DNA of 64,000 bases from Lewinellaceae bacterium (GTDB taxonomy: Bacteria > Bacteroidota > Bacteroidia > Chitinophagales > Saprospiraceae). Location: NCBI GenBank assembly GCA_016711435.1, contig JADJSY010000029.1, positions 1-64,000 on the forward strand. The letters are read 5' to 3'. This document shows, one piece after another, positions 9,524 through 18,588 of the stretch; position 1 is the stretch's first letter, and the number at the start of each line of letters is the position of its first letter. Both the position numbers and the translations under genes were made by a program. Under the pieces are notes generated by a model that was not told the origin of the DNA, searched no databases, and saw only the letters and a program-made list of their open reading frames with translations.

Positions 9524-10388
9524 AGCCGCGCAACGTCAGCCACGCAAAACCCAGGGTATTCAGCGTGCCGTGCCAGATTTTCATATTCGGGATGTGCACC
9601 CATTCCACCGGGTACATAAAACGCAGGGCATACAAGGAAGCCAGCAAAATGCCGGCCAGCAGACAAAAGGCGCCGCCCAACCAGTAGTGCCGCGCCGCAA
9701 GGATGTACTTTTTATCCGGCCATTTAGATACGTGCCAGGCTACTATGACTGCGGTAAACAACACAAACAGCAGCGCAGCCACCCACTCAAAAGCAGGCGC
9801 ATAACCCAATTTTGTGAGCGTGATTCCTGCCGCCACCGAGGGCATACCCGCCAGAACACCCCAGCCTGAAATCTGCGTTACCCTGCCCGGCGCCGCCAAA
9901 AGCATTCGGTACGCCACCACCGCCAGCACAAAACCGGCTACATGAAAATGCGCCGCCGTCAGCGATACGATGACCAGATCAAAATCCAGCGGCCGGAAAC
10001 CCGTCAGGAAACACAGTGCCCATACCGCTCCCGTCGACCAGTATGCAATCGCCGCAACCCGAACAATATCAGGTAGTTGTATTTTTGGAAGGGTAAATAA
10101 TTGTGTCAGTTCCCGTATGGTAATCCAGGCCGACAGTCCGACGTAAGGCAGCGCCAGAAGTCCGCGCCAGGAAGCCGGCGCATCCGTGAGGTAATAGGCC
10201 AGACTCAAGGCAAATACCGTCAGCCAATACAGCGACTGAACCGGCAAACGCAGCAGGGACAAACCCGGCGGAACCAGCATCCATGCCGCAAACAGCAGCA
10301 GCGCGATTTCCCAATTGCTTTGCAGCAGTGCTGGGCCGGCTGCGATCAGCCAAAGCAGCCAAGCGAAAAAAGGCAGTAATGTTTTCAT
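9501..10388 (-). CDS. YndJ-like membrane protein
   Basis: About 295 residues with eight to nine hydrophobic segments. The start is taken at MKTLLPFFAWLLWL, which begins the first membrane helix; the frame upstream only overlaps the preceding gene. The central AAHFHVAGFVLAV segment, with two His in a membrane helix, is characteristic of YndJ-like proteins of unknown biochemical role. It overlaps the DUF1990 gene by 4 bp, implying translational coupling. The final residues come from a repeat arm. Confidence 0.75.
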   Translation of the reverse strand: MKTLLPFFAWLLWLIAAGPALLQSNWEIALLLFAAWMLVPPGLSLLRLPVQSLYWLTVFALSLAYYLTDAPASWRGLLALPYVGLSAWITIRELTQLFTLPKIQLPDIVRVAAIAYWSTGAVWALCFLTGFRPLDFDLVIVSLTAAHFHVAGFVLAVVAYRMLLAAPGRVTQISGWGVLAGMPSVAAGITLTKLGYAPAFEWVAALLFVLFTAVIVAWHVSKWPDKKYILAARHYWLGGAFCLLAGILLASLYALRFMYPVEWVHIPNMKIWHGTLNTLGFAWLTLRGWQLVISY

Positions 10389-10957
10389 AGGGTACGCTGT
10401 TGGACAAACTGAAACATGGCGGCTTTGGAATCCCGGACAAACCTGCGCTGATAGGCCCGCGCGAGCGGGTAAGCCAGGCGCGCCAGCAGGTGCCTCGGCT
10501 TCGAAAAAGCCTTGAGAACGTAGCGAACGGTTCCGTCGACGGAACGTTCCACCATAAATATTTCTTCTCCACATTCGACGTGCCCAGGCAAGGTGCCGTA
10601 AGCAAAGCCGAAACGGTCGGTTTCCCTGATTTCATAGACAATCCGGCAGGCATTCAGCCACCAAAAACCCATGACCCGGGCCGTCATCGCTACCACCGTT
10701 CCAGTCAAAATCGGCGCATCGGCAGGTGTGATAAAAGTCCAGGGAGCGGGAAACATGCGCCATTGCCGGATGGCCTCTTTCGCAGCCTCCCAAACAGCAT
10801 CTCCAGCGCCTAACTCTATGGTATTCAAATCATTGTCATAACCGGAAACGTTTTCCGCACGGCGGGTATGACCTACTTCCAGGTAACTGTGCGGCAAGGT
10901 TCGCTGCTGTTCAATATGTTGTTGAATGCGGGTTTTGGAAGGTGGGGAGAGGAACAT
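10385..10957 (-). CDS. DUF1990 family protein
   Basis: The 190-residue soluble protein has the features of DUF1990: an early NDLNTIELGAGDAVWEAAKEAIRQWRMF region that fits the family's GxGxxxxxxAxxxL/W pattern, then GFAYGTLPGHVECGEEIF near residue 120. That second segment resembles lipid- or ligand-binding START-like folds. The enzymatic role is unknown. It is the first gene of a two-gene unit with the YndJ-like gene; these families are often adjacent or fused, which supports both assignments. Confidence 0.8.
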   Translation of the reverse strand: MFLSPPSKTRIQQHIEQQRTLPHSYLEVGHTRRAENVSGYDNDLNTIELGAGDAVWEAAKEAIRQWRMFPAPWTFITPADAPILTGTVVAMTARVMGFWWLNACRIVYEIRETDRFGFAYGTLPGHVECGEEIFMVERSVDGTVRYVLKAFSKPRHLLARLAYPLARAYQRRFVRDSKAAMFQFVQQRTL

Positions 10958-11037
10958 GGCTCGTTGATTTATAGGTAGATAACGAGCGGATAAGGTTAAT
11001 TGTTCATAACTTTCAAAAATTATTGAAAATAAAAATA

Positions 11038-11300
11038 GAACACGGATTCCCCCTCATAGAGTAGATTTTGCGCTTCGCGCTCGTAGAATAATGACGGGAT
11101 TACACGGATTTTGCGGATTACGCGGATTTTCCCGCTTTAGAGTTGACAAGGATTAACTAATGTAAAAGTATAGGTCAACTCTAAAGCGGGAAAATCCGCA
11201 AAAACAAACCGAATCGCCCCATTATTCTACGACGAGCGCAAAATCCACGAGGGAAAATCCGGTCACCATTCCAATCCGTGTTCCATTATTCCTACGAGCG
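11038..11300. repeat. Long palindrome built from CGGATT units (type G), no gene inside
   Basis: A ~260-bp inverted repeat. The left half carries ACACGGATT, TTGCGGATTACGCGGATT and CCCGCTTTAGAGTTGA; the right half carries the complements around a ~28-bp centre. The boundaries contain ATTATTCTACGA/ATTATTCCTACGA, also found at the right edge of the GxxExxY element at 25511. I read it as a gene-less relative of that element. The stop codon of the large kinase gene lies just beyond it. Confidence 0.75.
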
Positions 11301-11315
11301 CGAAGCGCGAAAGCC

Positions 11316-14300
11316 TTACTCCACCACCATCAGCGGCATTTCCACAAAGAAATCCGTTCCTTCATTTTCCCGGGTTTCAAAACGAATATCGCCTTCATGG
11401 GCTTCGATGATTTTTTTACAAATCGCCAGTCCGAGGCCGCTGCCGGAGGTTTTGGTGGTAAAATTGGGTTCAAATACCCGGTCGCCTATTTCCGTCGGGA
11501 TACCGCCGCCGTTGTCGCTGATTTGTATGACCGCCTTGTTTCCCTCACGTGCCAGGGAAACATGTATGTGTCCGCGCCGGTCGGAAGGAATGGCCTGTAT
11601 AGCATTGATAACCAGGTTATTAAACACACGAATCAGGTGGTTTTTATCACCCAGGATATGGAAACGTTGTTGGGGCAGGGAAAGCGAAAGGTCCACGTTT
11701 TTTTGTTCGCTGAACAGGTCGTGCACACTTTCCACCACCTCGTTGATCACCACGTCATGTTTCACCTGGATGTCGAGGTTGGCGAACATGGAGAACTCCG
11801 AAGCAATTTGCGCCAGCGAATCGATCTGTTCGATCAGTCGAGTGATCGCCTTGCGGAGATAGGCAGCGGCTTGTTCGGGGTTGTTGGACACCCGTTCCAG
11901 TTGCTGCATGGAAAGTTTCATCGTCGTCAGCGGGTTTTTAATATCGTGGGCTACTTGCCGGGCCATTTCGCGCCAGGCGCCTTCCCGTTCGAGCCGCACC
12001 AGTTGTATTTTCGAGTCTTCCAGTTTGTCCACCATCCGGTTGTACTGGCCGATGAGTTCGCTGATTTCGTCCTGTGCATCCCCGTCGTACACCAGCGGCT
12101 GGTTTTTGTCGGCCAGTTGCACGGCGCGTACTTTTTCAGACAACAGGCTGATAGGGCGAACAATGGAACGCGCCAGCAACAGGGTGACGGCAAAAGCGAT
12201 CAGCAGCAAAAACACGTACAAACTCGCCAGCATGCCGAGGAAATCGGACACATCGGCGCCGGCTTTCCGGTTGCTGAGTTGGTAGGGTACGCCGAGGAAG
12301 CCCAGCAGTTTTTGCTGATTGCCGTACAAGGGCAGGTATTTGGCGTAGTATTCAAAACCGGCCACCTGTTCGCTTTCCACCTGTTCCGGTTGCCTGTTTT
12401 GTTTTAAGGTATTCCAGGCTTCGGGATTCATGTTGGAGGGTAAAATACCCAGCGCTGCCAGGTCTTCCTGCGTGGTAAAGAGCAGTTTGCCGTCCGGGTC
12501 GTACAGGTTGGCGTCCATGCTCATGCTGGAAGAGATGGCGCGCAGGGAGCGCGGCAAATCGCGGCGCAGGCTGTCCTCCGAAACGGTTGCATTGAGCATC
12601 TGGTTTTTCAGGTGATTCAGCAGTGCTTCCGCGCGGTAATCGAGATCGCTGCGCTCATTGTCGCGGGCCGTTTCGGTAAAATGCCAGTACGTCAGGTATC
12701 CGGTCACCAGGAAAGCCACGGCGAGCAGGGCCACATACCACAGGTGAATCCGGCGGGCCAGCGAGCCTCTGGCGCTCAGTCGGAAATCGTACTCTTCCGG
12801 CAAAAAGCCGAAAACGGAGTTTGCGAGCGCCAGCGCCAGCATAAAAATGGATGCCAGCGTGAAAATAATAGAAAACAGGTAAATCTGTTTGTACCACCCG
12901 CCGAGGCTCCTGCCCACGGACGCCACGGTTTGCCCGTCGGCGCTTTTGGCCACAGCATCCAAGCGGGATACAGATTCCACCTCCGTGCTGCTGCCCTTGT
13001 CCAAGGGCGTTGACAAGATGCCGGTATTGTTCAACCCCTGCTCGACCAGCAAGCGGCCATTTCTTTGCACCGCAAATTCGTACCTCGGCAACCAGTTCAG
13101 GTTTTTATACGGCGTGTTGTAAAATATCTGCGCATACACCCGCGTCGGGGCAGGATATTCATGGTCGAAAAAGACAAAAATGCGCGTCGGCTGCGCGGGA
13201 TCGCCCATTCGGTTGGCGCTCAATTGCAGCATGTAGCGCATCTTCCCTTCCGCATCCGCGCCGTAGCGGATATTCGGCTGACCGGGAAGCGGGGCGCCTG
13301 TATTCCAGTTTTGCAGCACCACCTGTTCGTAGCCCAGCGATTGATCGATCAGCAGGGGCTGATTTTCCCGGTCAAAAGCAAAAACGTTGAGGCGGTAATG
13401 CTGGAAAAGATAGTTTTCGTGGAAAGTAAGCTCGTTGAAACGGGTGCGAAAAGTGCCCACATCGGCCTTGAACGGCCAGGGTTTCAGCAACAATCCAATT
13501 TGCTGTGAATCATTTTGCAGGGCGGTCCATGCATCTGGCAGCAATTTTTCCGCAATCACCGTATCGCGGTCGGTTGCCAGCGCAACGGCATAATCCATGC
13601 GCAATGACTTGTCTTTCTCCGCGCTATTCTGAAACAGTTGCGTGGAGGCAAAAAATGAAAAAACAAGTAACCAGCAAACTAACCAGCCGAATCCTGCTGC
13701 TTTCCAATGCACAAATGCATCGAGCAGCGCAGCATACAACAACGCGAAAATGGCTACAAACACGGGATTGACGCCCATTGGAACAGACAATGCCGTCACA
13801 ACCACCGCCGCAACGGCCAAAGCGACCATCCGCTGCCGCAGCGGCATGTTCAGTTGCTGTATGGTAAGCAGCATCCGGTGGCTGAAAAGAAAAAGTCCGA
13901 CCATCAATACAATTACGCCGGTCAGCGCCAGCAAACCCAGACTACCCAGGTTCAAAATATTATCAAAATCGAAACCAATGCGACTGTGCAAGACCAATTC
14001 GCGCATGATTTGTACGCTAAAAGGGATGCTCAGCATGGCCATCAGGTAACAAAAAGAGGCCAGTACCGATTTGATTCCCGATTTTTCCAGCGCCGGCGCG
14101 GGTATTTGTACCGTTTCGGCATTCGGCGTTTCTGCCTCTGCTGCCGTTTCCACAACGCCGAAACGCCGGTGAAAAAATATCATGACGTACAACAACAGCA
14201 CCGCGTGTATGAGCCAGTCGCCAACTGATTTGCCAATCAGCGACGCATTTTCAAAGGACGGAGCGAAGAGCGGCAAAGCGCTGAATTGTTGTTGGGTGAA

Positions 14301-15023
14301 ACCGGTGGCAATATTCAACCACAATAAAACAGCCACGCTTACCAATAGCAGCGCCGTTCCGGCCAAAGCCCCTGTGCGGGTATTCAACCAGCGCGCTGCC
14401 TGGTTCAACAGGCTGAAAAAGAGGATAAAAAACAACAGCCAGGCCGTCAACTGTAGCCATTGCAGCCAACCGGATTGCACCTGTTTTGCTGCATGCAACC
14501 AGGCCAATGGCTTCCCGTCGACGATAATCGGATAATCGCTTGCAAGGGTTGTTACGGCTATATTTTCATCAATATTTTTACCGGCAGGAAAGACATTTTC
14601 CTGATCTAAAGTATTGAAATTCAATGCATAACGAATCGGAACGAGCACGGTAAGGGTATAATCGGCGCTGGGTTCGCTGTGGCATAAAAACCAGCCCAGC
14701 GGAAGTTTCAAGAGCGATCTTCCCGGGCTTCGGGCAATGTTGCGGAGTTCGGCGCCAACGGGTATCACTTTCGTATTCGACCAGGATATGACAGAATCCT
14801 GCCGGTGCAATAAAACCGTGTAGGCTTTATCGGACTGTCCTTGCCAGGCGCCCGCTTTCGCAGCATTGGCCAGGCCCTCCGATTCCTGACCGGAGAGCCA
14901 CACCGATATTTCTTCGGAATGCTGTTGAAGGAGCGTTGTATCTTTGTCCCACTGCCCGGCGCTAAATGCAAGGGCAAGCAGTATCAACATCACAACAATA
15001 TAGAGAAGCAAACGCTTTATCAT
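11316..15023 (-). CDS. Very large membrane sensor histidine kinase with HAMP domain
   Basis: The 1235-residue product starts with a membrane helix and has a cluster of six or seven further helices between ~185 and ~480. A long extracytoplasmic region follows (~490-740), then a helix pair around a second sensor region, then a HAMP linker. The phosphoacceptor motif AHDIKNPLTTMK (His near 1026) and the ATPase boxes NLVINAIQAI, DNGGGIP and GSGLGLAICKKI close the protein. The layout resembles NtrY-like kinases with extra N-terminal membrane helices. No response regulator lies nearby. Confidence 0.88.
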   Translation of the reverse strand: MIKRLLLYIVVMLILLALAFSAGQWDKDTTLLQQHSEEISVWLSGQESEGLANAAKAGAWQGQSDKAYTVLLHRQDSVISWSNTKVIPVGAELRNIARSPGRSLLKLPLGWFLCHSEPSADYTLTVLVPIRYALNFNTLDQENVFPAGKNIDENIAVTTLASDYPIIVDGKPLAWLHAAKQVQSGWLQWLQLTAWLLFFILFFSLLNQAARWLNTRTGALAGTALLLVSVAVLLWLNIATGFTQQQFSALPLFAPSFENASLIGKSVGDWLIHAVLLLYVMIFFHRRFGVVETAAEAETPNAETVQIPAPALEKSGIKSVLASFCYLMAMLSIPFSVQIMRELVLHSRIGFDFDNILNLGSLGLLALTGVIVLMVGLFLFSHRMLLTIQQLNMPLRQRMVALAVAAVVVTALSVPMGVNPVFVAIFALLYAALLDAFVHWKAAGFGWLVCWLLVFSFFASTQLFQNSAEKDKSLRMDYAVALATDRDTVIAEKLLPDAWTALQNDSQQIGLLLKPWPFKADVGTFRTRFNELTFHENYLFQHYRLNVFAFDRENQPLLIDQSLGYEQVVLQNWNTGAPLPGQPNIRYGADAEGKMRYMLQLSANRMGDPAQPTRIFVFFDHEYPAPTRVYAQIFYNTPYKNLNWLPRYEFAVQRNGRLLVEQGLNNTGILSTPLDKGSSTEVESVSRLDAVAKSADGQTVASVGRSLGGWYKQIYLFSIIFTLASIFMLALALANSVFGFLPEEYDFRLSARGSLARRIHLWYVALLAVAFLVTGYLTYWHFTETARDNERSDLDYRAEALLNHLKNQMLNATVSEDSLRRDLPRSLRAISSSMSMDANLYDPDGKLLFTTQEDLAALGILPSNMNPEAWNTLKQNRQPEQVESEQVAGFEYYAKYLPLYGNQQKLLGFLGVPYQLSNRKAGADVSDFLGMLASLYVFLLLIAFAVTLLLARSIVRPISLLSEKVRAVQLADKNQPLVYDGDAQDEISELIGQYNRMVDKLEDSKIQLVRLEREGAWREMARQVAHDIKNPLTTMKLSMQQLERVSNNPEQAAAYLRKAITRLIEQIDSLAQIASEFSMFANLDIQVKHDVVINEVVESVHDLFSEQKNVDLSLSLPQQRFHILGDKNHLIRVFNNLVINAIQAIPSDRRGHIHVSLAREGNKAVIQISDNGGGIPTEIGDRVFEPNFTTKTSGSGLGLAICKKIIEAHEGDIRFETRENEGTDFFVEMPLMVVE

Positions 15024-15137
15024 GTCGGGATCATAAAATGGTTCCTCGGGGTAGAGTCAAAAAGTTTCTGATCGTATGTGTCGGCCAATTGGTCGTGCAA
15101 AAGTATCCAAACAAAGTTTAAGCCAATACTGAATTTT

Positions 15138-15268
15138 TTTAGAAGTGAGAAGTGAGAAGTGAGAGGGTGAGAGTCCGTAGAGTACACCGCTCCGCTTTTG
15201 GGAAAGCGAAAAGCGGAGCGGTGTACGCTACGCCTCTCACTTCTCACTCTCTCACTTCTCACCTCTAA
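15138..15268. repeat. Palindrome, GAGAAGTGAG arm type (E), just upstream of rnpB
   Basis: Arms of GAGAAGTGAGAGG units pair with CCTCTCACTTCTC units. The inner stem TACACCGCTCCGCTTTT pairs with AAAAGCGGAGCGGTGTA. It ends about 7 bp before the mature 5' end of RNase P RNA, so it could block read-through from upstream or lie within the precursor. Confidence 0.8.
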
Positions 15269-15274
15269 AAAACA

Positions 15275-15664
15275 GCCGCAGATCGCTCTGTCGCCTTTCG
15301 GGGAGGAAAGTCCGGACAACACAGAGCACCGCACCGTCTAACCGGCGGAGTTCTTCCGAAGGGAAGGGCATAGAAAGTGTCACAGAAAATTACCGCCTTG
15401 ACCCGGTTTTCCGGGACAAGGTAAGGGTGAAAACGTGTGGTAAGAGCGCACGACCGTTGCAGGCAACTGCAACGGGGGACAAACCTTGCGGGTTGAAATG
15501 CCATGTACACCTTGTTAATGTGCGGCTCGCACAGTTTTGGCTCGTCTCCGGACGGGTCGGGAGCAAGGGGGGTAGGCAGCGCAGATCCCGTCTTGTACGG
15601 GACCAGATAAATGACAGAGGCTTTGCGCAAGTGAAGCACAGAATCCGGCTTATAGATCTGCGGT
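15275..15664 (+). ncRNA. rnpB: RNase P RNA
   Basis: The catalytic RNA that matures tRNA 5' ends. The 5' core GGAGGAAAGTCCGGACAACA followed by AGAGCACC is diagnostic for bacterial type A RNase P RNA. So are the later GGTAAGGGTGAAAACGTG, the conserved AGATAAATGACAGAGGC and the 3' part AGCACAGAATCCGGCTTA. The first and last bases (CCGCAGATC at 15276, GATCTGCGG at 15655) pair to form helix P1 and fix the ends to within a few bases. A T8 run follows directly and fits termination. Confidence 0.96.
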
Positions 15665-15922
15665 TTTTTTTAGAGGTGAGAAGTGAGAGGTGAGAGGGTG
15701 AGAGACATCCCGCTTGGCATTTGGTTGTACTTTGGCATAGGCTTTTCAGGCGTGAAATCGTGAGTGGTGAGTCGTGAGTGGTGAATGGCCTCTCGTTAGA
15801 AAGAAGGAACTCAACATTCTTCTAACGAGAGGCCACTCACGATTTCACGCCTGAAAAGCCCATGCCAAAGTACAACCAAATGCCAAGCAATGTCTCACCC
15901 CTCTCACTTCTCACCTCTCTAA
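15664..15922. repeat. Giant hairpin downstream of rnpB, nested arm types E and D
   Basis: Outer arms are GAGAGGTGAGAGGGTGAGAG-type. Next come unique arms CTTGGCATTTGGTTGTACTT and AAGTACAACCAAATGCCAAG, then a GTGAGTGG-type inner stem with GGCCTCTCGTTAGAA. The structure spans ~255 bp with few mismatches. The T-run at 15664-15671 plus this hairpin probably terminates rnpB. Its right edge supplies the stop of the DUF3037 gene. Confidence 0.85.
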
Positions 15923-16302
15923 AGGACCAACTCCTCAAACAACCGCTTCGCCGTCGCTTCCATATCCTCGCACAATCCCGGGTGCGGCCGGGAAGTCTGG
16001 ATGGCGGAGCTTCTGACCGCCGTCAGCCAGCGGAAGCGGGAGGCGACGTCCAATGCAGCGATAGGGCCGCAATGCTCGGCGCCCATAGCTATTTTTTCCA
16101 GCGACTGTACATTCAATTTGATCTGTTCTACATCCAGATCAGCGGAAAAAGACAACAATTTTGCTTCATCCACGGCGTAATGTACCCTGATGAACTTCGC
16201 TTTTTTACTAAAAAGGATAATACCCACATTGAGGAATTCCTCCCGTTCAACGATGGGTACCACGCGAATGATGGCATACTCATACAAGTGCTTCTCTTTC
16301 AT
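15919..16302 (-). CDS. DUF3037 family protein
   Basis: A 127-residue soluble protein matching DUF3037: the N-terminus YEYAIIRVVPIVEREEFLNV followed by GIILF, then a mid-region with conserved small residues and a helical C-terminus. No enzymatic motif is visible. It overlaps the 3' end of the HipA-like kinase gene by 23 bp and is translated after it, so the two products are probably made together. DUF3037 is recurrently paired with such kinases; its role (partner, regulator or substrate) is not established from this sequence. Confidence 0.8.
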   Translation of the reverse strand: MKEKHLYEYAIIRVVPIVEREEFLNVGIILFSKKAKFIRVHYAVDEAKLLSFSADLDVEQIKLNVQSLEKIAMGAEHCGPIAALDVASRFRWLTAVRSSAIQTSRPHPGLCEDMEATAKRLFEELVL

Positions 16303-17065
16303 CCTGGGCCTTTTTGGTAAAAATATCGGAATGTTTCAAGCGGGTAGTCAAATAACGGCCATACACTTCACGGAGCATGGCAGGCGTTTCTTCCGTATCT
16401 CGCCATTGCAGCCACTCATCTGGAATAAGCGCCACAATCGCCCGGATTTTTTCTTCCGTCAAAAGTTGTTTGAATACCGCGTCCGTTTCGGCTAATAAGG
16501 TGGCTTTCGACAACAATACATGGTTTTTCACCAACGGGAAAGGGCTTTTTGCATGCGTTTCCCAATCCGTCCAGGAATGGTGAAAATACAAACAGGCGCC
16601 GTGGTCGATCAGCCACAACTCCCTGTGCCACATCAACATATTCGTGTTTCTGAACGTGCGGTCAACATTGGTGATAAAAGCGTCTAACCAGACAATTTGG
16701 GAGGCCAGTTCCGGCGTCACGACCGTAACAACCGGGTCGAAAGTGATTGCGCCCGACAAAAAATGCAAGGCCAGGTTCATGCCTTTGCTGCCCTGCAGCA
16801 GGTCCTGAATTTCTTCGTCGGGCTCCGTTTGTCCAAAAGCCTCATCCAGGTTGGCAAATACCAGTTCGGGCACTTTTAAACCCAGGATGCGGGCTATTTC
16901 GCCGCCGATCAATTCGGCAATTAAAGATTTTTCACCCTGCCCGGAGCCTTTGAATTTCAGGACATATTTAAAATCATCATCCGCCTCTGCCAAAGCCGGC
17001 AAAGAGCCGCCTTCGCGCAAAGGCGCGATGTAACGTGTGACGTTTACGGTTCTTAACTCGATCAT
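16280..17065 (-). CDS. HipA-like kinase domain protein
   Basis: The 261-residue protein has the core of a HipA/PI3K-type kinase without the usual N-terminal subdomain. A Lys-containing strand (YVLKFKG, ~residue 35) precedes a helix with an invariant Glu (LIAELIGGEIA). The catalytic segment is DAFITNVDRTFRNTNML (~127-143) and the metal-binding strand is LWLIDHG (~149). It probably phosphorylates a protein or small molecule. There is no HipB-like DNA-binding antitoxin; instead it is coupled to DUF3037 by an overlap. Confidence 0.75.
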   Translation of the reverse strand: MIELRTVNVTRYIAPLREGGSLPALAEADDDFKYVLKFKGSGQGEKSLIAELIGGEIARILGLKVPELVFANLDEAFGQTEPDEEIQDLLQGSKGMNLALHFLSGAITFDPVVTVVTPELASQIVWLDAFITNVDRTFRNTNMLMWHRELWLIDHGACLYFHHSWTDWETHAKSPFPLVKNHVLLSKATLLAETDAVFKQLLTEEKIRAIVALIPDEWLQWRDTEETPAMLREVYGRYLTTRLKHSDIFTKKAQDEREALV

Positions 17066-17406
17066 TTATTTCAACTCCACCAGCCACTTGGCGATTTTCG
17101 TCATATCATCTTTGGGTACTTTTTGCGCGACCATAGGCGGGTAACCCGGCCAGTTGGCAGGTTCAGGTTTGCCGACCAATTGTGTGATCCGTTTTGCAGA
17201 ATATTTTTTGGCGGCAATGGCAGGCCAGATCGGTCCTACCAATTTGCGGCTGACATGGTGGCAGGCTGTACAGCCGTTTTTATCAAGCAGCGCCTGCACA
17301 TCCGCAGGAATAACCGGATCGGCTACAGGCGGATTAGCAGTTTTGGAGGCAGGCGTAAAGGCAGCCAAAAGAAGTACAATCGGCAGGAGGGCAAAAATTT
17401 TTTCAT
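17066..17406 (-). CDS. Small c-type cytochrome (probable frameshift at the signal peptide)
   Basis: The mature part has one haem site (GCTACHH) and a downstream Met ligand candidate (YPPMVAQK), typical of ~85-residue class I cytochromes such as c551/c552 in periplasmic electron transfer. The open frame continues to 17473 with an implausible N-terminus. A perfect start, ATG AAA AAA at 17406, lies one base out of frame: one more A in the A6 run would give a standard MKKIFALLPIVLLLAAF signal peptide. I take 17406 as the real start and the shift (17398-17403) as a likely base-call error. Confidence 0.75.
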
Positions 17407-17580
17407 ATTTGAATTGGTTGTGTGGTATAAAAATATCCACGCTGATGAATACTCCTGCAAAAATGCAGAACATTTATCTGAGTTGTGGGTTGCAAGTTTC
17501 TCTTTTTCAATTCTTTAACAGCAAAATCCACTGCGCGAGCCGTCAGGAATACCGCGCCATGTCAGACAGAAGGTTTACTT

Positions 17581-18510
17581 CTACTTATTCGGATTTTTTG
17601 CTGCTTCCACCCAAGGGTAAACAGCGCATCCTTCGCCCGAACATTCCAGGGCTTCCCGGAGGAAAAAACGCATGGTATCGCGCTGCGCCCAGTAAATATT
17701 ATGCCGGGCGGAATCCAGGGTCACATATGTCACAGCCGTATGCGGCGCGAGTTGCCGGTACGCATGATCGGCATTGGAAGGATAGATCAGGCCGTCCTTG
17801 TTGCCGTGCAAAATCCAGACGGGACATTTGATACGGCTCCAGCCATCCTGAATGGTTTCCAGCGATCTGGAATGTGCGTATTTTTCCTTCGTTGCTACCC
17901 GCGCCCATTTGGGAAATACAACGCCCAGCGGCGAGTGAATCCAGCGGGCTATTTTGGGTGTACGTTCTGCGTTGGGCTGCACTGATGCAGATTGCAAAAA
18001 CAGGGAACGAATCTGTTCGGAATGATCCATCGCTAATTTGGCGGCCACCGAGCCGCCATACGAGGAGCCGCACAACACGACCGGACCGTTTTCCGCCAGT
18101 TTTTTCAACAGCGGCGCAATGATGTCGGCTTGTTGTGCAATGGAAACCACCGCTTTGCCATAATGGGATTTTCCATAACCGGGGCGATCAACCGCAACGA
18201 GCCGCGTTCGGTTGTAAACAGAGGAGTCGCGAAACAAGGCGCTGAATTTCACCATCGAACTGGGCGCGCCGTGCAGCAGCAGGGTTACAGGCAGCGAATC
18301 GGCGCCGATGGTCCAGCCACGCAGGGTATATGCGCCGGAGCGGAAATAAAAAATAGTGGGCTGTACGGCTTCTTCGGCAAACGTTTTCCAAATCTGGCGA
18401 TCAGAAGAGGTCATTTTCCAGACGCTAAAGTGCGGCGGAAACCGGCGACTACACGAAGTAAGCAATAAGACGAATAAAAATGCAACGGTTGGGACTATAC
18501 AAGATTTCAT
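17581..18510 (-). CDS. Alpha/beta hydrolase lipoprotein
   Basis: Starting at MKSCIVPTVAFLFVLLLTSC gives a lipoprotein signal with lipobox LLTSC; the longer frame upstream lacks a signal. The mature part is an alpha/beta hydrolase: oxyanion strand LLLHGAPSS, VDRPGYGKS, nucleophile elbow GSSYGG (Ser in CGSSYGGSVAA), acid in HGNKDGLIYP and a late His (SARHNIYW). It is probably anchored in a periplasmic membrane leaflet. The substrate is unknown. It is divergent from the TatD gene with only ~80 bp between starts. Confidence 0.82.
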   Translation of the reverse strand: MKSCIVPTVAFLFVLLLTSCSRRFPPHFSVWKMTSSDRQIWKTFAEEAVQPTIFYFRSGAYTLRGWTIGADSLPVTLLLHGAPSSMVKFSALFRDSSVYNRTRLVAVDRPGYGKSHYGKAVVSIAQQADIIAPLLKKLAENGPVVLCGSSYGGSVAAKLAMDHSEQIRSLFLQSASVQPNAERTPKIARWIHSPLGVVFPKWARVATKEKYAHSRSLETIQDGWSRIKCPVWILHGNKDGLIYPSNADHAYRQLAPHTAVTYVTLDSARHNIYWAQRDTMRFFLREALECSGEGCAVYPWVEAAKNPNK

Positions 18511-18588
18511 ACTTTGCACAACGCGTGTTTGCGCCGCTTGTTTTTCAAAACCATTGTCGTTTTCCGGCGTTTGTCTTGTTATTTGTCT

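Noticed and set aside
10958..11315. tRNA gene or insertion sequence in the 11-kb gap
   Set aside because: The sequence is a gene-less CGGATT palindrome; no tRNA arms or transposase are present.
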